Positions 30,457-40,859 of a stretch of 64,000 nucleotides of DNA are shown piece by piece. Numbering within the stretch: the stretch's first letter is position 1; each line of letters starts with the position of its first letter. A program made the position numbers and the translations under genes. Under the pieces are notes generated by a model, which was not told the DNA's origin, made no database searches, and was given only the letters and a program-made list of their open reading frames with translations. Origin of the DNA: Aquarana catesbeiana (taxonomy: Eukaryota > Chordata > Amphibia > Anura > Ranidae); the NCBI RefSeq assembly GCF_042186555.1, contig NC_133333.1, positions 66,099,555 through 66,163,554 on the forward strand. The letters run 5' to 3'.

Positions 30457-32285
30457 CCATAGGTGTCCTTCCTTTTCTAGATTTCTTGTGTACCTTAACT
30501 AGTTATCCATGTCCTGCATGCCAGGAAGACCAGTGCCCCAGTGTTGCACTATGCCCCTGTCATTCATGTGAAGTCCTGTCTGAAGAGTGCAGGCAGTTTA
30601 TTTTGTATGAGTGAAGGATAACATTGTCTGATTACTGAATTGATAAAGGAGGGAAAAGGTGTACAGCCTCTATAAAGAATAAAGTGTACCTGTTGGCAGG
30701 TGGTTTTCAATCCGGGTATTCAGACTGTTTCCCATACTTAGGATAAAGAGAGGCTTAATGGAGACTGCCTTTGGAGCTGGAGGCGGGTCACTGGGTACCT
30801 CAAACACTATGGCTCTGGAGATAATCAGAAACACATTGGGAGGTCTTGTGCTACATATCAGGGAAGGGGTTAGGAATTCCAACTTGCTCTGTCCAGCATC
30901 CAGGACCTCGGAGAAGTGACTGACTCTTTCTCAGTGGGACAATTTCCACTTTGCAAATACAGGCAGGTGGGGGTAGTATCCAAGTTGACTATGAGTCGTA
31001 TAAATTGGTGGATGACTCCGTTCCAGGGTTGTCAAAATCTAACTTGTACTATTCTCATCCCTAATGGCAGGGACGAAACATTGTGCATATATCACGGTCA
31101 ATCTGGGTACTATCCTATCAGACTCTTCTGTGTTACAACTTGGGGTCCATCTTGTTCTAATGGTTTATGAGTCCAGACAGCCTCAGTTGACTGGTACTGA
31201 TGGGTGCTGGAGAAAGGAAGGTGTTGTTCTGCGTCAGGGGAAAAGGACAGAATCATGAGACAGCAATGCTGGCACAGGAAGTGGTCATGTCTAATGGATT
31301 CCAGGGTAGTGCCCCAACTGGTCCTAAACAAAGTTAATACTAGAGACCAGGGTACTGGTGCTGGTATCACATGTCTAATGATGCACTGTTTTCAGCATCA
31401 GGTTAACTTATACTCAGCAGGGTACACTACCTCGGGGAGTCTATTGTACCTATTCTCTTGTCCTTTTCATGGATATAGAAGGAACCCCGGGTTGTATCCC
31501 TATTACCCCTGAGGAAAGGCTTTACATCAAACCTGACACCCCCTTACACCTACATGTAACTTCCTTTGGGATTCGGGAAGGAGTTAAAAGTTGGGTAGTT
31601 AGACTTTGGGCAACAGTATATAAATAGTGACAACAGTTTGTGCAGGGCGTGAATAGAAAGGCTCCGCTCTAGGGGTTTATAATCTAAGGGGAGGGGGTGG
31701 TACAAAAAGTAATAGCTGCGGGGAATTATCTAATGGAGCTGGCTTAGGTAGCGTTTTAGGAGGAGGTGGGGTAGGCTTCCCTGAATAAATGAGTTTTCAG
31801 GGATCATCTAGTGGTGGACAAGGTAGGGGCTGGCTGGACATATTGGGGTGGGGAGTTCCAGTGGTTCTGGAGCAGTCCTGATGATGAGCATTGGAGGAGG
31901 TAACAAGGGAGCTGTAAATCAGGATGTCTTAGGAGGAGCGGAGTGGACGATTTGGGTGATCTCAAGATCAAAAGAGGTCAATCCAAATATCTCAAACTAA
32001 GGTTTCTTAATGGGAAAAGCTCATTCAGGTACAGTCTTAGGGCCACAGCTTTAGTAAACTCCACCCTGTTGCTCTCCTGATGTGGGTAACTATTAAGAGA
32101 CTGATGCAGAGTATTGTGCACATTTAAAAGAGGACCCTAGAACTATATTTTTCTTTTTTTGGGGGGAGAAGCCTATAACAAGTTGAGTAATAAAGTACAG
32201 TCAAGTTTACCTAAATTCTAACAGTTTGAATCATTTTTTCTTTCTCTCTTTGTTAATATCTGTGTACCTGACCTGCAAATATAAC
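30457..32285. other. Unassigned 1.8-kb stretch between element D and DIRS copy 2
   Basis: Short frames occur on both strands but none exceeds about 100 codons or shows a domain. A plus-strand stretch around 30940-31560 has scattered cysteine- and tryptophan-bearing peptides in all three frames that could be a decayed gene, but nothing can be named. 31680-32000 is G-rich with GGAGGAGGTGGGG runs and reads like an old dispersed repeat. Confidence 0.4.
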
Positions 32286-32400
32286 GGAAAATTTATATCA
32301 AATACTTACCGTAATTTTCCTTTCCTGATAGGCTCCATGGCAGCATACGTGTGGGTAGGCTCCGCCTCTATAACTACCCAATAGGACCCCTCTCCCATAA
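32286..32400. repeat. DIRS copy 2 3'-terminal inverted repeat
   Basis: It has the same TACTTACCGTAATTTTCC block and GGCTCCATGGCAGCATACG core as copy 1. Its partner at the 5' end is missing because of truncation. Confidence 0.85.
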
Positions 32401-32467
32401 ATCTTTGCTCTAGGCTGCTATCCATGTTCCGTAACTAGCCTACTCCAGACACTTGGGAGGGACTTCT

Positions 32468-32563
32468 GCTGCCATGGAGCCTATCAGGAAAGGAAAATTA
32501 CGGTAAGTATTTGATATAAATTTTCCGTTTTCCTGACAGGCTCCATGGCAGCATACGTGTGGG
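32468..32563. repeat. DIRS copy 2 internal complementary region
   Basis: The segment runs from CCATGGAGCCTATCAGG through TTACGGTAAGTATTTG to TTTTCCTGACAGGCTCC. It records both termini of the parent element, including the right end that this copy no longer has. Confidence 0.85.
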
Positions 32564-32623
32564 ATATAACTCGCCCAAAAATACACACGGGCGGGCAAAA
32601 ATGTTTGAGCAAAGAAACCAAAT

Positions 32624-33970
32624 TTATTTTACATTGTCAACCGACAATACTTGTAAACCAAAATTAATGGATGACAGAGCAGCAGGCTCAACACAGTAGT
32701 GAGAAACAAAAGTGTTAATAGAAGACCAGGAAGCCGCTTTACAAATTATTTCAGGCGCGACATGCCGAGAAGCTGCCCACGAGGTCGAGATACTCCTGGT
32801 CGAATGAGCTGTCACTGCCTCTGGAGGAGCCAAGCCCTTTGCCTTGTATGCCCTCTGAATGGTCTGCACAATCCAAGAAGAAATTGATCTGACCGAAGCT
32901 CGCATTCCCTTGTTTTTACCATGGAGAAGAACGAAAAGGAATTCCGTTTGTCTGAATGGAGCCGTGACCTCCAGATATTGTTTTAGAGTGTGGCCTACAT
33001 CAAGTGGATGAACATCCTGATCATCCGTTGTTCTGAAAGTAGGAAGTACAATCTCTTGGTTTTCATGAAAGACTGAGGTCACTTTAGGGTTTGACCCAAG
33101 CATGGGAATCAACACTACCCTGTCTGGAAAGAAGGTCAGGAAAGGTTCTTCTGAACCTAGATTTCTAATCTCTGACACTCTTTTAGCCAATGTCACAGCT
33201 ACTGAGAAGGTGGTCTTGAGCGTGAGATCTCTCATGGAAAGAGGTTTGTCAGGATCTGATCCGAGATTGGAGAGAAAATCCAAGACAATAGGAAGGTCCC
33301 ATTTGGGAAACCTAGGTCTTCTTTGAGGTTTAAGCCTGATAGCTCCTTTAAAAAATTGACGGACTAATGTGTGATTAGCCCAAGATACTCCTGTGAAGGC
33401 CGAGATGGCTGAAACTTGAACTCTTAGTGAGCTGACTGCTAAAGATAGGTCCAGCCCTGATTGGAGAAAACTTAGAATGTCCTGTACTGCTGGAGAATTA
33501 CACGGATTTGACCGGGAAAACATATGATCAGAGAATTTAGACCATATCCGTTCGTATACTCTGTTCGTACTTCCCCTCCGGGCACTAAGAAGAGTTGGAA
33601 TAGCTTCTTCCAGACAACCTAGAGATTCAAGCCTTTCCCTCTCAAGAACCACACCCTGAGGTGTAGGCAAGATGGGCATGGGTGTAACGTCGAGCCTTGC
33701 GACAGTAGATCTGGCCTGAGAGGAAGGGGAACTGGGTCTTGATAACTCAGGAGCGATAACAGAGGAAACCACGGCCTGTTGGGCCAGTAAGGAATCACTG
33801 CAATGATCTCCACCTTCTCTGTTCTGAGCCTCCAGAGAAATTGAAGAATCACTGGTACCGGAGGGAAGGCATAAGCCTTCTGAAACTTCCATTGATCTGA
33901 GAGAGCATCTATCCCGTATGCCTGAGGGTCTCTGAACCTTGAATAATATCTGGGCATCTTGTGATTGCAT
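32624..33970 (-). CDS. DIRS tyrosine recombinase, copy 2
   Basis: 448 codons without interruption. The N-terminal segment with NRVYERIWSKF and SSLRVQVS is the core-binding part. Catalytic residues are visible: arginine in KRVSEIR, the H-x-x-R box in AHSTRS, and tyrosine in FVSHYC near the C-terminus. In this family the enzyme inserts a circular cDNA by site-specific-like recombination without target duplication. The frame overlaps the end of RT-RNase H by 352 nt in another phase, so the true start may lie inside that overlap. Confidence 0.92.
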   Translation of the reverse strand: MQSQDAQILFKVQRPSGIRDRCSLRSMEVSEGLCLPSGTSDSSISLEAQNREGGDHCSDSLLAQQAVVSSVIAPELSRPSSPSSQARSTVARLDVTPMPILPTPQGVVLERERLESLGCLEEAIPTLLSARRGSTNRVYERIWSKFSDHMFSRSNPCNSPAVQDILSFLQSGLDLSLAVSSLRVQVSAISAFTGVSWANHTLVRQFFKGAIRLKPQRRPRFPKWDLPIVLDFLSNLGSDPDKPLSMRDLTLKTTFSVAVTLAKRVSEIRNLGSEEPFLTFFPDRVVLIPMLGSNPKVTSVFHENQEIVLPTFRTTDDQDVHPLDVGHTLKQYLEVTAPFRQTEFLFVLLHGKNKGMRASVRSISSWIVQTIQRAYKAKGLAPPEAVTAHSTRSISTSWAASRHVAPEIICKAASWSSINTFVSHYCVEPAALSSINFGLQVLSVDNVK

Positions 33971-35730
33971 GGAGAAGCAAACAGATCAACCTCTGGAAGT
34001 ACTCCCAGGATCAGAAGCCACTCGAACACCTCCCTGTGGAGAGACCACTCGTTGTTGTCCATTTGAACTCGCGAGAGGAAGTCCGCCTGTACATTCTGAA
34101 TCCCCGGAATGTAAACTGCCGAGATGTTGGACAAATACTTCTGAGCCCAGCTCATTATTGGCTCCACTTCCTGTAACAGAGACCAGCTGCGAGTTCCACC
34201 TTGCTTCTTTATGTAAGCCACCGCGGTTGTATTGTCCAACCTTAGCATCACTGATGACCCTTCTATTAGATGGCAAAATGACAGGAGTGCCTGAAAGGCG
34301 GCCCTCAGCTCCAGAATGTTGGAGACAATCCCTCGAGCAGGGAAAATCCATCGGCCTTGCGCCACTTCTGAAAAGCAATGAGCGCCCCAACCCCGATTGC
34401 TGGCATCCGAGGTTAATGTGACCCATGAGATGGGCATGATTGAATGGTGATTGCGCAGATTCTTCCCTTGAAGCCACCAAAGGAGAGACATCCTCATGGA
34501 TGAAGTAAGGTGTATGCGCTGGACTTGGCTGGAAGAATCCCATTGTTGAAGGAACCCTTTTTGGAAGGGTCGTGTATGCCATTGGACCCACTTCACCATA
34601 GGAATGGTAGCTGTCATCGTGCCAATTACTTTCAGGCATTGGAGAGCGGAGAGATGAGATGACGCAAGGGCTGTGTGTATTCTGTCTCGAATCACTCCAA
34701 TCTTCTCCTCTGGAAGGGAGATGGTGCCTTCCAATGTGTTGAAGTGAGCCCCTAGAAACACCAGAGATTGTGTTGGCTCTAGATGGCTCTTCTCTAGATT
34801 CAGAAGCCACCCGAATTCCTGCAGGGTGGAGATGACTAAGCTCTTGTGCTCTAACAGTTGATCTTTGTTCTGAGCTAGGAGAAGTAGGTCGTCTAAATAA
34901 TGGTGGAGACGAACCCCCTTGATACAAAGCAGAGCCACAACAGACAACAGGACCTTTGAGAAGACCCCAGGTGACGTTGTTAGGCCGAAGGGTAGACATA
35001 TGAACTGCAGATGCTGATTGCCTACCGCAAAGCGGAGGAATTGTTGGAACTCTGTTGCCACTGGCACGTGAAAGTATGCATCTTTCAGATCGATTGAAAT
35101 CATCCAATCTCCCAGATGTACTGATTGTTGGATCGTAATTAAAGACTCCATTTTGAACTTTTCCTTTCGGATAAAGGAATTGAGATATGTTAAATCTATT
35201 ACTGGCCTCCATGTACCGTTTTTCTTCTGTATCATGAACAGAGGAGAATACATGCCTTTGCCTCGTTCGTTTTCTGGAACAGGGACGGCTGCGCCTTGAT
35301 CCAATAAACAATTCACGTAGGTCAATAGGACCTGCTTTTTCTCTTCTGAACCTTGAAGAGATGTGGGAACAAATCTGAGTCTTGGGGTATTGTTGAAGAC
35401 CCACTTGTGACCGGAGGAGACCGTCTTGATGGTCCAGTAATCTCGGATTGAGGCCGCCCAGACATGCCCGAAGTGGCGAAGAGGAGCCCCCACCTGGCAT
35501 GCCTGAGCAGGCCCAATCTCAAAAGGACTTAGTGGCGTCCTGGTTGCCAGAGGAACCCCCTTTTGCGGGTTTCTTAAAAGAAGACTGCCTGGATTTCCAG
35601 GATCTTGAAAACTCCCGACCAGGTCTGTAGCTGCGCGCATCCCTAGCGCGATCAGAGTTTTGTCTTCTAGGAAAACTGCGTTTCTGATTTTGTAGGCGTC
35701 TGTCTTGAGGGAGGAAACCAGACTTCCCAC
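33619..35730 (-). CDS. DIRS reverse transcriptase-RNase H polyprotein, copy 2
   Basis: 703 codons. From the N-terminus: a linker overlapping gag by 212 nt, RT with WRPVIDLTYLN, LKDAYFHVP (motif A), LPFGLTTSPGVFSK (motif B) and YLDDLLLL (motif C), then RNase H with TSDASNRGWGAHC and RLDNTTAVAY. A C-terminal region follows with VDLFASPCN and WPNRPWFPLL. In position the last part corresponds to the Dam-like methyltransferase region of DIRS elements, but I do not see a clear catalytic motif. All RT catalytic residues are intact. Start choice is tentative because translation may depend on the gag overlap. Confidence 0.92.
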   Translation of the reverse strand: MGSLVSSLKTDAYKIRNAVFLEDKTLIALGMRAATDLVGSFQDPGNPGSLLLRNPQKGVPLATRTPLSPFEIGPAQACQVGAPLRHFGHVWAASIRDYWTIKTVSSGHKWVFNNTPRLRFVPTSLQGSEEKKQVLLTYVNCLLDQGAAVPVPENERGKGMYSPLFMIQKKNGTWRPVIDLTYLNSFIRKEKFKMESLITIQQSVHLGDWMISIDLKDAYFHVPVATEFQQFLRFAVGNQHLQFICLPFGLTTSPGVFSKVLLSVVALLCIKGVRLHHYLDDLLLLAQNKDQLLEHKSLVISTLQEFGWLLNLEKSHLEPTQSLVFLGAHFNTLEGTISLPEEKIGVIRDRIHTALASSHLSALQCLKVIGTMTATIPMVKWVQWHTRPFQKGFLQQWDSSSQVQRIHLTSSMRMSLLWWLQGKNLRNHHSIMPISWVTLTSDASNRGWGAHCFSEVAQGRWIFPARGIVSNILELRAAFQALLSFCHLIEGSSVMLRLDNTTAVAYIKKQGGTRSWSLLQEVEPIMSWAQKYLSNISAVYIPGIQNVQADFLSRVQMDNNEWSLHREVFEWLLILGVLPEVDLFASPCNHKMPRYYSRFRDPQAYGIDALSDQWKFQKAYAFPPVPVILQFLWRLRTEKVEIIAVIPYWPNRPWFPLLSLLSYQDPVPLPLRPDLLSQGSTLHPCPSCLHLRVWFLRGKGLNL

Positions 35731-37081
35731 CTGTGGCCCGGGTTATGGCACTATCGAGCTTATTGCCGAACAATGAAGAACCTTCAAACGGAATTAGGCA
35801 CCAAGCTTGCTTGGAAGCTGGATCCGCCAACCACGGACGGAGCCATAAGGCACGACGAGCTGAAACAGCTGCCAACATAACCCGGGACATCAGGCGGATG
35901 ACATCAATAGATGCCTCCCCAAGAAAGGCTGATGCCAGCCTGATCTCTTGGATAGGAGAATCCTTAGCTGTTTCAGTAGAGATACCTCTTAAGAACTCAT
36001 CCACATTATCAGACCAAGATTCCAAAGCTTTGGAGACTGCAGCAAGTACTGGCTTACATGCCATTCCTGACGTCAGGTAGATCCTCTTTAAATCCAAATA
36101 AATTCGCCTCTCCAAAGGATCTTTAAAAGATACAGTGTCTTCTAAGGGAAGCATCACATATCTTGCTAGTCTCATTAGAGCTGCATCCACTAATGGAGCT
36201 GATTCAAGGTGCTTTACTTCCTCTTCCTTAAAAGGATATAGTTTTAAGACCTTTGATTGCATGGAACTTTTCTTGTCCATTTTACTCCATTCCTCAGAAA
36301 TGACATCGCCCAGCTCAGAGAGAAAAGGAAAATACTGTCGCTCCTTATTGAGCTGCTTGAAAAACTTTCTCTGTTTTGGGGGGGAAGTAACCGGATCTTC
36401 CCACTTCAGGGCCTCTTTTACTGCCTTCACCAAAGAAGGGACTAGAGCATACTCAAATCCCATGCCAGGATCCTCCAGATCCGATTCGCTGTCTGAAACA
36501 GGAGCAGAAGGGTGACTTGGCTGGGAAGACTCCCATGTCTCATGCACAGAACCTTCTCCCACTGGAGGGCATAATGGGTCTGATGGGGAATCACGGGGCT
36601 GTTGAGCCTCTCTTTCCTGTAGAGATTCTTTCACAACCCGCCTCACCATAGATTCCAAACGCTGGTCTGCACCATCCCTCTCATCTGCAGCTTTAGAGAA
36701 GCAGTGATCACAGAGAGATTTGTCTGTTGGAACAGGCATTCTGCATCCCCAGCATGATTTTCCTGAACTCTCTCTAGAGTGAGATGAAGGGGGGTGAGAA
36801 GGATTTTTATTGCGCTGTTCAGATCTGGAAGGAGATCTATGATGGCTAGACCTGGAGGAAGATTGCCGGTGGTGTGATTTTGATGATCCACTTCCTTTAT
36901 GGGAACTACGGTGTGGATCAGACCTAGGAGGGCTGTGAGGAAAGAAACACAGAGAAGATAGAGAAAAAAATCAGCTGGTGTCCTAAAATCCTACTCTCAA
37001 TCCTTGTACAGGCAGAAAAGCATAACTGCAAACATACCTGCTACAAGCGGGCTGGCCACTAGGGGGCAGTGAGGAGTCCAT
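35519..37081 (-). CDS. DIRS gag-like protein, copy 2 (spliced; exons 37081-37038 and 36923-35519)
   Basis: Joining the 44-nt first exon, which starts MDSSLPPSGQ, to the second exon gives 482 residues in one frame. Without splicing the frame has no good start upstream of the cysteine cluster. The N-terminus is rich in S, R and H, a CWGC ... CDHC cluster follows, then an acidic and conserved central region (GMGFEYALVPSLVKAVK) shared with copy 1, and a basic tail. Identical phase and exon length in the two copies support the splice model. Confidence 0.78.
36924..37037 (-). other. Spliceosomal-type intron in DIRS copy 2 gag
   Basis: The donor is AGCAG followed by GTATGTTT; the acceptor is a pyrimidine-rich tract ending CCTCCTAG, before GTCTGATC. 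It is 114 nt long, at the same codon and phase as the 129-nt intron in copy 1, although intron bodies have diverged strongly compared with the flanking exons. Confidence 0.72.
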
Positions 37082-37101
37082 GGTGTCAATACAATAGGAA
37101 G

Positions 37102-37174
37102 CTGCAGAGACAGATTCACAGATTCAGCTGACTGACAACAGACCTCCACCCCCCCACAATAGAGATTGTCTTAC
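37102..37174 (-). other. 5' UTR intron of DIRS copy 2
   Basis: The donor is TTCAAG followed by GTAAGACA; the acceptor is CTGTCTCTGCAG. It is 73 nt, close to the lower limit for vertebrate introns, and starts 20 bp upstream of the gag ATG. It is positionally equivalent to 4872-4949. Confidence 0.6.
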
Positions 37175-37226
37175 CTTGAATCACCAAGATAGTTGCCCCG
37201 GGAAGTTCTCTGCAAGCTTTCCACAG

Positions 37227-37236
37227 CTTTTAAAAG
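37227..37236 (-). promoter_or_regulatory. TATA-like box of DIRS copy 2
   Basis: CTTTTAAAAG, as in copy 1 at 5029-5037. A nearby upstream TGATGTCATCG plus GACGTCAG form CRE-like half sites. About 50 bp separate it from the 5' UTR donor. Confidence 0.5.
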
Positions 37237-37303
37237 TGGCGCCCGTGATGTCATCGCCGACGTCAGACGCGAGACGCTCGCGCACATGTGCGAACCAAGC
37301 CTC

Positions 37304-37773
37304 AACCCCAGATTGATATTCGTTTTCAGGAAAGGACCCTAGAAAAGCGATGCCAGCACTCCTTGGTCCTTAGTCAGCCCGAGCTCCCCTCTTTTTGTCC
37401 TGTGGAGCATCTCCTGCCAACTAAGGAACTCATGCAGCTGGGCCAGACCAGGCCATCCCCCGAGGAATGTGCCAGGCGCAGATCTCTGGGCCTGTGTCTC
37501 TGCTGTGGGGGCAAAGGTCATTTTCGTGACACATGCTCATTTCGTCCAGGAAAAGCTTGGGTAATACATTTGGAAGGTGGAGTATTGTACCCAGAAAAGT
37601 CATCTTCTCGTCTTCTTCTTTCGTTGTTTCTTCATGTTGGCGTTTCCTCCCACTCGGCCTTGGCTTATCTGGATTCGGGAGCCGCTGGCAACTTTATGGA
37701 CTGGAGAACTGCATCTTCCATGAACCTTACCCCTTTTACCCCTCACCACTCCATTGGTGGCCTCGGCGATTGA
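37304..37773 (+). pseudogene. Gypsy copy 2 gag C-terminus and protease
   Basis: One open frame spans the gag end, with a CCHC knuckle (CLCCGGKGHFRDTC), and the protease active site (LDSGAAGNF). Gag and protease are thus fused in one frame in this family. The frame ends at GGLGD by a frameshift at about 37770, after which pol continues in the next phase. Confidence 0.85.
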
Positions 37774-39310
37774 TGGCACTGTTCTTCCAGGGGGCCCTAT
37801 CCGCTTCCAGACCCCTCCTGTTAAGATGTCGGTAGGGATACTCCACCAGGAGTGGATATCCTTTCTTATCCTTCCTAAGGTCTCAACCCCTATCGTATTG
37901 GGGCTTCCTTGGTTGCAGCTCCACTCTCCACACATTGACTGGACTTCTGGGCAGATCCTGGCTTGGGGTCACTCCTGTTTCTCTTCCTGCCTACTCAAGG
38001 TTGCCCCTAAGGGGAGACTTCCCGTGGCTACCACCTCAGTATCCTCTGCCCTTCCCGCTGCATATAGCGATTTCCGGGATGTGTTCTGTAAAAAGTCAGC
38101 TGAGGTGCTTCCTCCTCACAGGTCTTTTGACTGTGCCATTGACCTTGTTCCCGGAGCAGCTCTACCCATGGATCGTACCTACCCTCTTTCCATCCCAGAG
38201 ACCCAGGCCATGTCTGAATATGTTGCTGAAAATCTAGAAAAAGGATTCATCAGGAAATCCTCATCTCCTGCAGGAGCAGGGTTCTTTTTTGTTGCCAAAA
38301 AGGATGGTACCCTAAGACCCTGCATTGACTCCCGAGATCTAAACGCAGTAACGATCAAAAATCGATACCCCCTACCCCTAATATTGGAACTATTTGACAG
38401 GTTGAAAGGTGCCTCCATTTTTACCAAGTTGGATCTCAGGGGTGCATACAATTTGATCTGAATACGGGAAGGGGATGAATGGAAAACTGCATTTAACACT
38501 AGAGATGGGCATTACGAGTACTTGGTCATGCCCTTTGGTTTGTGTAATGCCCCAGCGGTGTTCCAAAACCTTGTTAACGAAATCTTCAGGGATCTGCTTT
38601 ACCAATTTGTTGCCATCTACCTGGATGACATTCTCATCTTTTCGGATAGTCTGTCGGTTCACAGAGACCATGTCCGGATTGTACTTCAGCGCCTTCGAGA
38701 AAATAATCTGTACGCCAAGCTGGAGAAATGTTCTTTTGAATGTTCTGAAGTCCTGTTTCTGGGATGCTTCGTCTCTAACTTCGGTCTTCGTATGGATCCT
38801 GGGAAGGTCTCAGCCATTACCAACTGGCCTCTTCCTGCCGGCCTCAAAGCCACGCAGGCATTTCTTGGGTTCACTAATTACTACAGGCAGTTCATTAGGA
38901 ATTACTCCTCTGTTGCTGCGCCAATTATCGCCTTGACCAAGAAGGGTGTTAATGCCAAGGAGTGGTCCCCCAAAGCTGTCTCTGCCTTTCATGATTTGAA
39001 ACAGGCCTTCATTTCTGGACCTTGGTTGAGGTGACCTGACCCGGTGGATCCATTTTTTATTGAAGTGGACACTTCCTCAACTGGGGTGGGAGCTGTGCTT
39101 CTTCAATCCTTTGGGAAAAAACATCTACCATGTGCGTTTTCTCCAGAAAATTTTCTCAGGTGGAGAAGAATTACGCTATTGGTGATCGGGAACTTCTTGC
39201 GATTAAATTGGCATTGGAGGAGTGGCGTCATCTCTTGGAGGGTTCCCCACATTCCATAACAATTTTCACCGACCATAAAAATCTGCAGTACTTACAAAAT
39301 GCCAAATGAT
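37754..39310 (+). pseudogene. Gypsy copy 2 reverse transcriptase-RNase H
   Basis: RT motifs are clear: FTKLDLRGAYNLI (motif A), VMPFGLCNAPAVFQ (motif B) and YLDDILIF (motif C), then the tether with FLGFTNYYRQFI. A TGA at 38459-38461 lies where relatives have arginine, so a CGA-to-TGA change is likely. Another TGA is at 39032-39034, a frameshift occurs in RNase H near 39115, and a TGA sits at 39307-39309 before LNPRQARW. The RNase H start EVDTSSTGVGAVL is visible. Confidence 0.87.
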
Positions 39311-40859
39311 TGAATCCCAGACAAGCCAGGTGGAGTCTCTTCTTTTCCCGTTTTAACTTCACCATTACATTCAAACCTGGTTCCTGCAACAGTCGGGCTG
39401 ATGCACTCTCTAGATCTTTTGACAATCAGGATGAGGAGCTTACCCTTGAACCTGAGCCAATTATCCCTACTTCATGCATCCTTGCCCATTCTACCACCCT
39501 GAAGTCAAAAATTCCTCCTGGCAGGACCTTCGTCCCCACTGAGCTAAGAGCTAAGTTCCTTCATTGGGGACATGACTCCAAGGTGGCAGGTCATGCTGGG
39601 TTTCTTCGATCCTTCCTCCTCATCAGCACTACTGGTGACCTACTCTCCGTTCGGATGTCAAAGACTATGTTAAGGCTTGTCATGTCTGTGCCCAGTCTAA
39701 GTCCTCCACGCAGGCTCCTGCTGGTCTTCCTATGCCCTTGCCCATTCCCAAGGAGCCCTGGTCTCACATAGCCATGGACTTCATCACCGATCTTCCACCT
39801 TCTGAGAAGAATACGGTCATATGGGTGGTAATTGATCGATTCTCCAAGATGGCCCATTTTGTTCTTCTTCCTGGTCTCCCTTCTGCTCCTGCCTTGGTTC
39901 CCATTTTCGTACGAGAGATTTTCCGTCTTCATGGTGTCCCTTCCCATGTCATTTCGGACAGGAGTGTTCAGTTTACTTCTCGCTTTTGGAGAGCCTTTTG
40001 CAAATCCCTCAACATTACCTTGGACTTTACCTCTTCTTACTATCCCCAATCCAATGGCCAGACTGAAAGGGTTAATCAGGAGTTGGAGGTCTTTCTTCGT
40101 ACCTTGATCTCAGCTCATCACGATGATTGGTCATCATTACTCCCGTGGGCAGAGTTCTCCCACAACAATCATGTCAACGTCAGTTCTCAGAAGACACCCT
40201 TTGTCACTGTTTATGGAAGACATCCTCAGCTCCCTCTTCCTATGACCTGTTCTTCTGACATCCCAGCTTTGGCTACTGTTCAGGAATTATTCAATTCCTT
40301 GTGGATTGACGTTCATGATTCCCTCCAGAAAGCTGCCAAGTTCAAAAGTTTTGCTGACCGTCGCAGGCGTAAGGAGCCTTCTCTACAGCCAGGAGACAAA
40401 GTCTGGCTTTCTACCAGGAACATCAGACTCCAGGTTCCTTCTCTCAAGTTTGCCCCGAGATTCATTGGTCCTTACAATATAATTTCTAAGCTGAATCCTG
40501 TTTGTTTTAAACTCCAGATCCCTAAAAGCCTCAGGATCTCAAACGTCTTTCAAGTATCCCTTCTGAAACCTTTAGTTTTCAATAAGTTCTCTCGACCTCT
40601 CCCTACCTTGGCTCCAGTCTCTGAAGATGATCAGGAGTATGAGGTTAGTCAAATTTTGGATTCTCGCTTCTATAAAGGTGTCCTTCAATATCTTGTGGAT
40701 TGGAAAGGTTTCGGTCCTGAGGAGAGATCTTGGATTTCTGCATCTGAAGTCTTCGCACCTCGTCTTCTGAGGAAATTCCATTTGAAGTTCCCCTCCAAGC
40801 CTGGTCCAAAGCGGGGAGGGGGAGGGGGAGGCCTCGTAAGAGGGGGGGTACTGTCATGA
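39310..40859 (+). pseudogene. Gypsy copy 2 integrase with chromodomain
   Basis: The N-terminal zinc-binding region (HWGHD, AGHAGFLRS, then a C-x2-C part in another frame) is frameshifted near 39610-39730. From 39732 a 375-codon frame is intact. It has the DDE core, with aspartates in MDFITDLPP and ISDRSVQF and glutamate in GQTERVNQE, then a GPY-type segment (FIGPYNIISKLNP), and a C-terminal chromodomain (LQYLVDWKGFGPEERSWI). The frame ends in a glycine-rich stretch translated from the polypurine tract at the 3' LTR. Confidence 0.88.

Larger units (their letters stand above)
32286..37303 (-). mobile_element. DIRS-like retrotransposon, copy 2 (5' truncated, ORFs intact)
   Basis: The 3' end with terminal repeat and internal complementary region (32468-32563) matches copy 1. 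Three long overlapping frames are uninterrupted: gag (with two introns upstream or inside), RT-RNase H and tyrosine recombinase. The 5' end stops within the leader at 37303, inside CGAACCAAGCCTC, where a Gypsy fragment begins, so the 5' terminal repeat is lost. The open frames indicate a younger copy than copy 1. Confidence 0.92.

Noticed and set aside
30640..31560. Possible decayed retroviral envelope-like gene
   Set aside because: Cysteine- and tryptophan-bearing peptides are scattered over several frames with no fusion peptide, cleavage site or transmembrane segment; evidence is too weak to name it.
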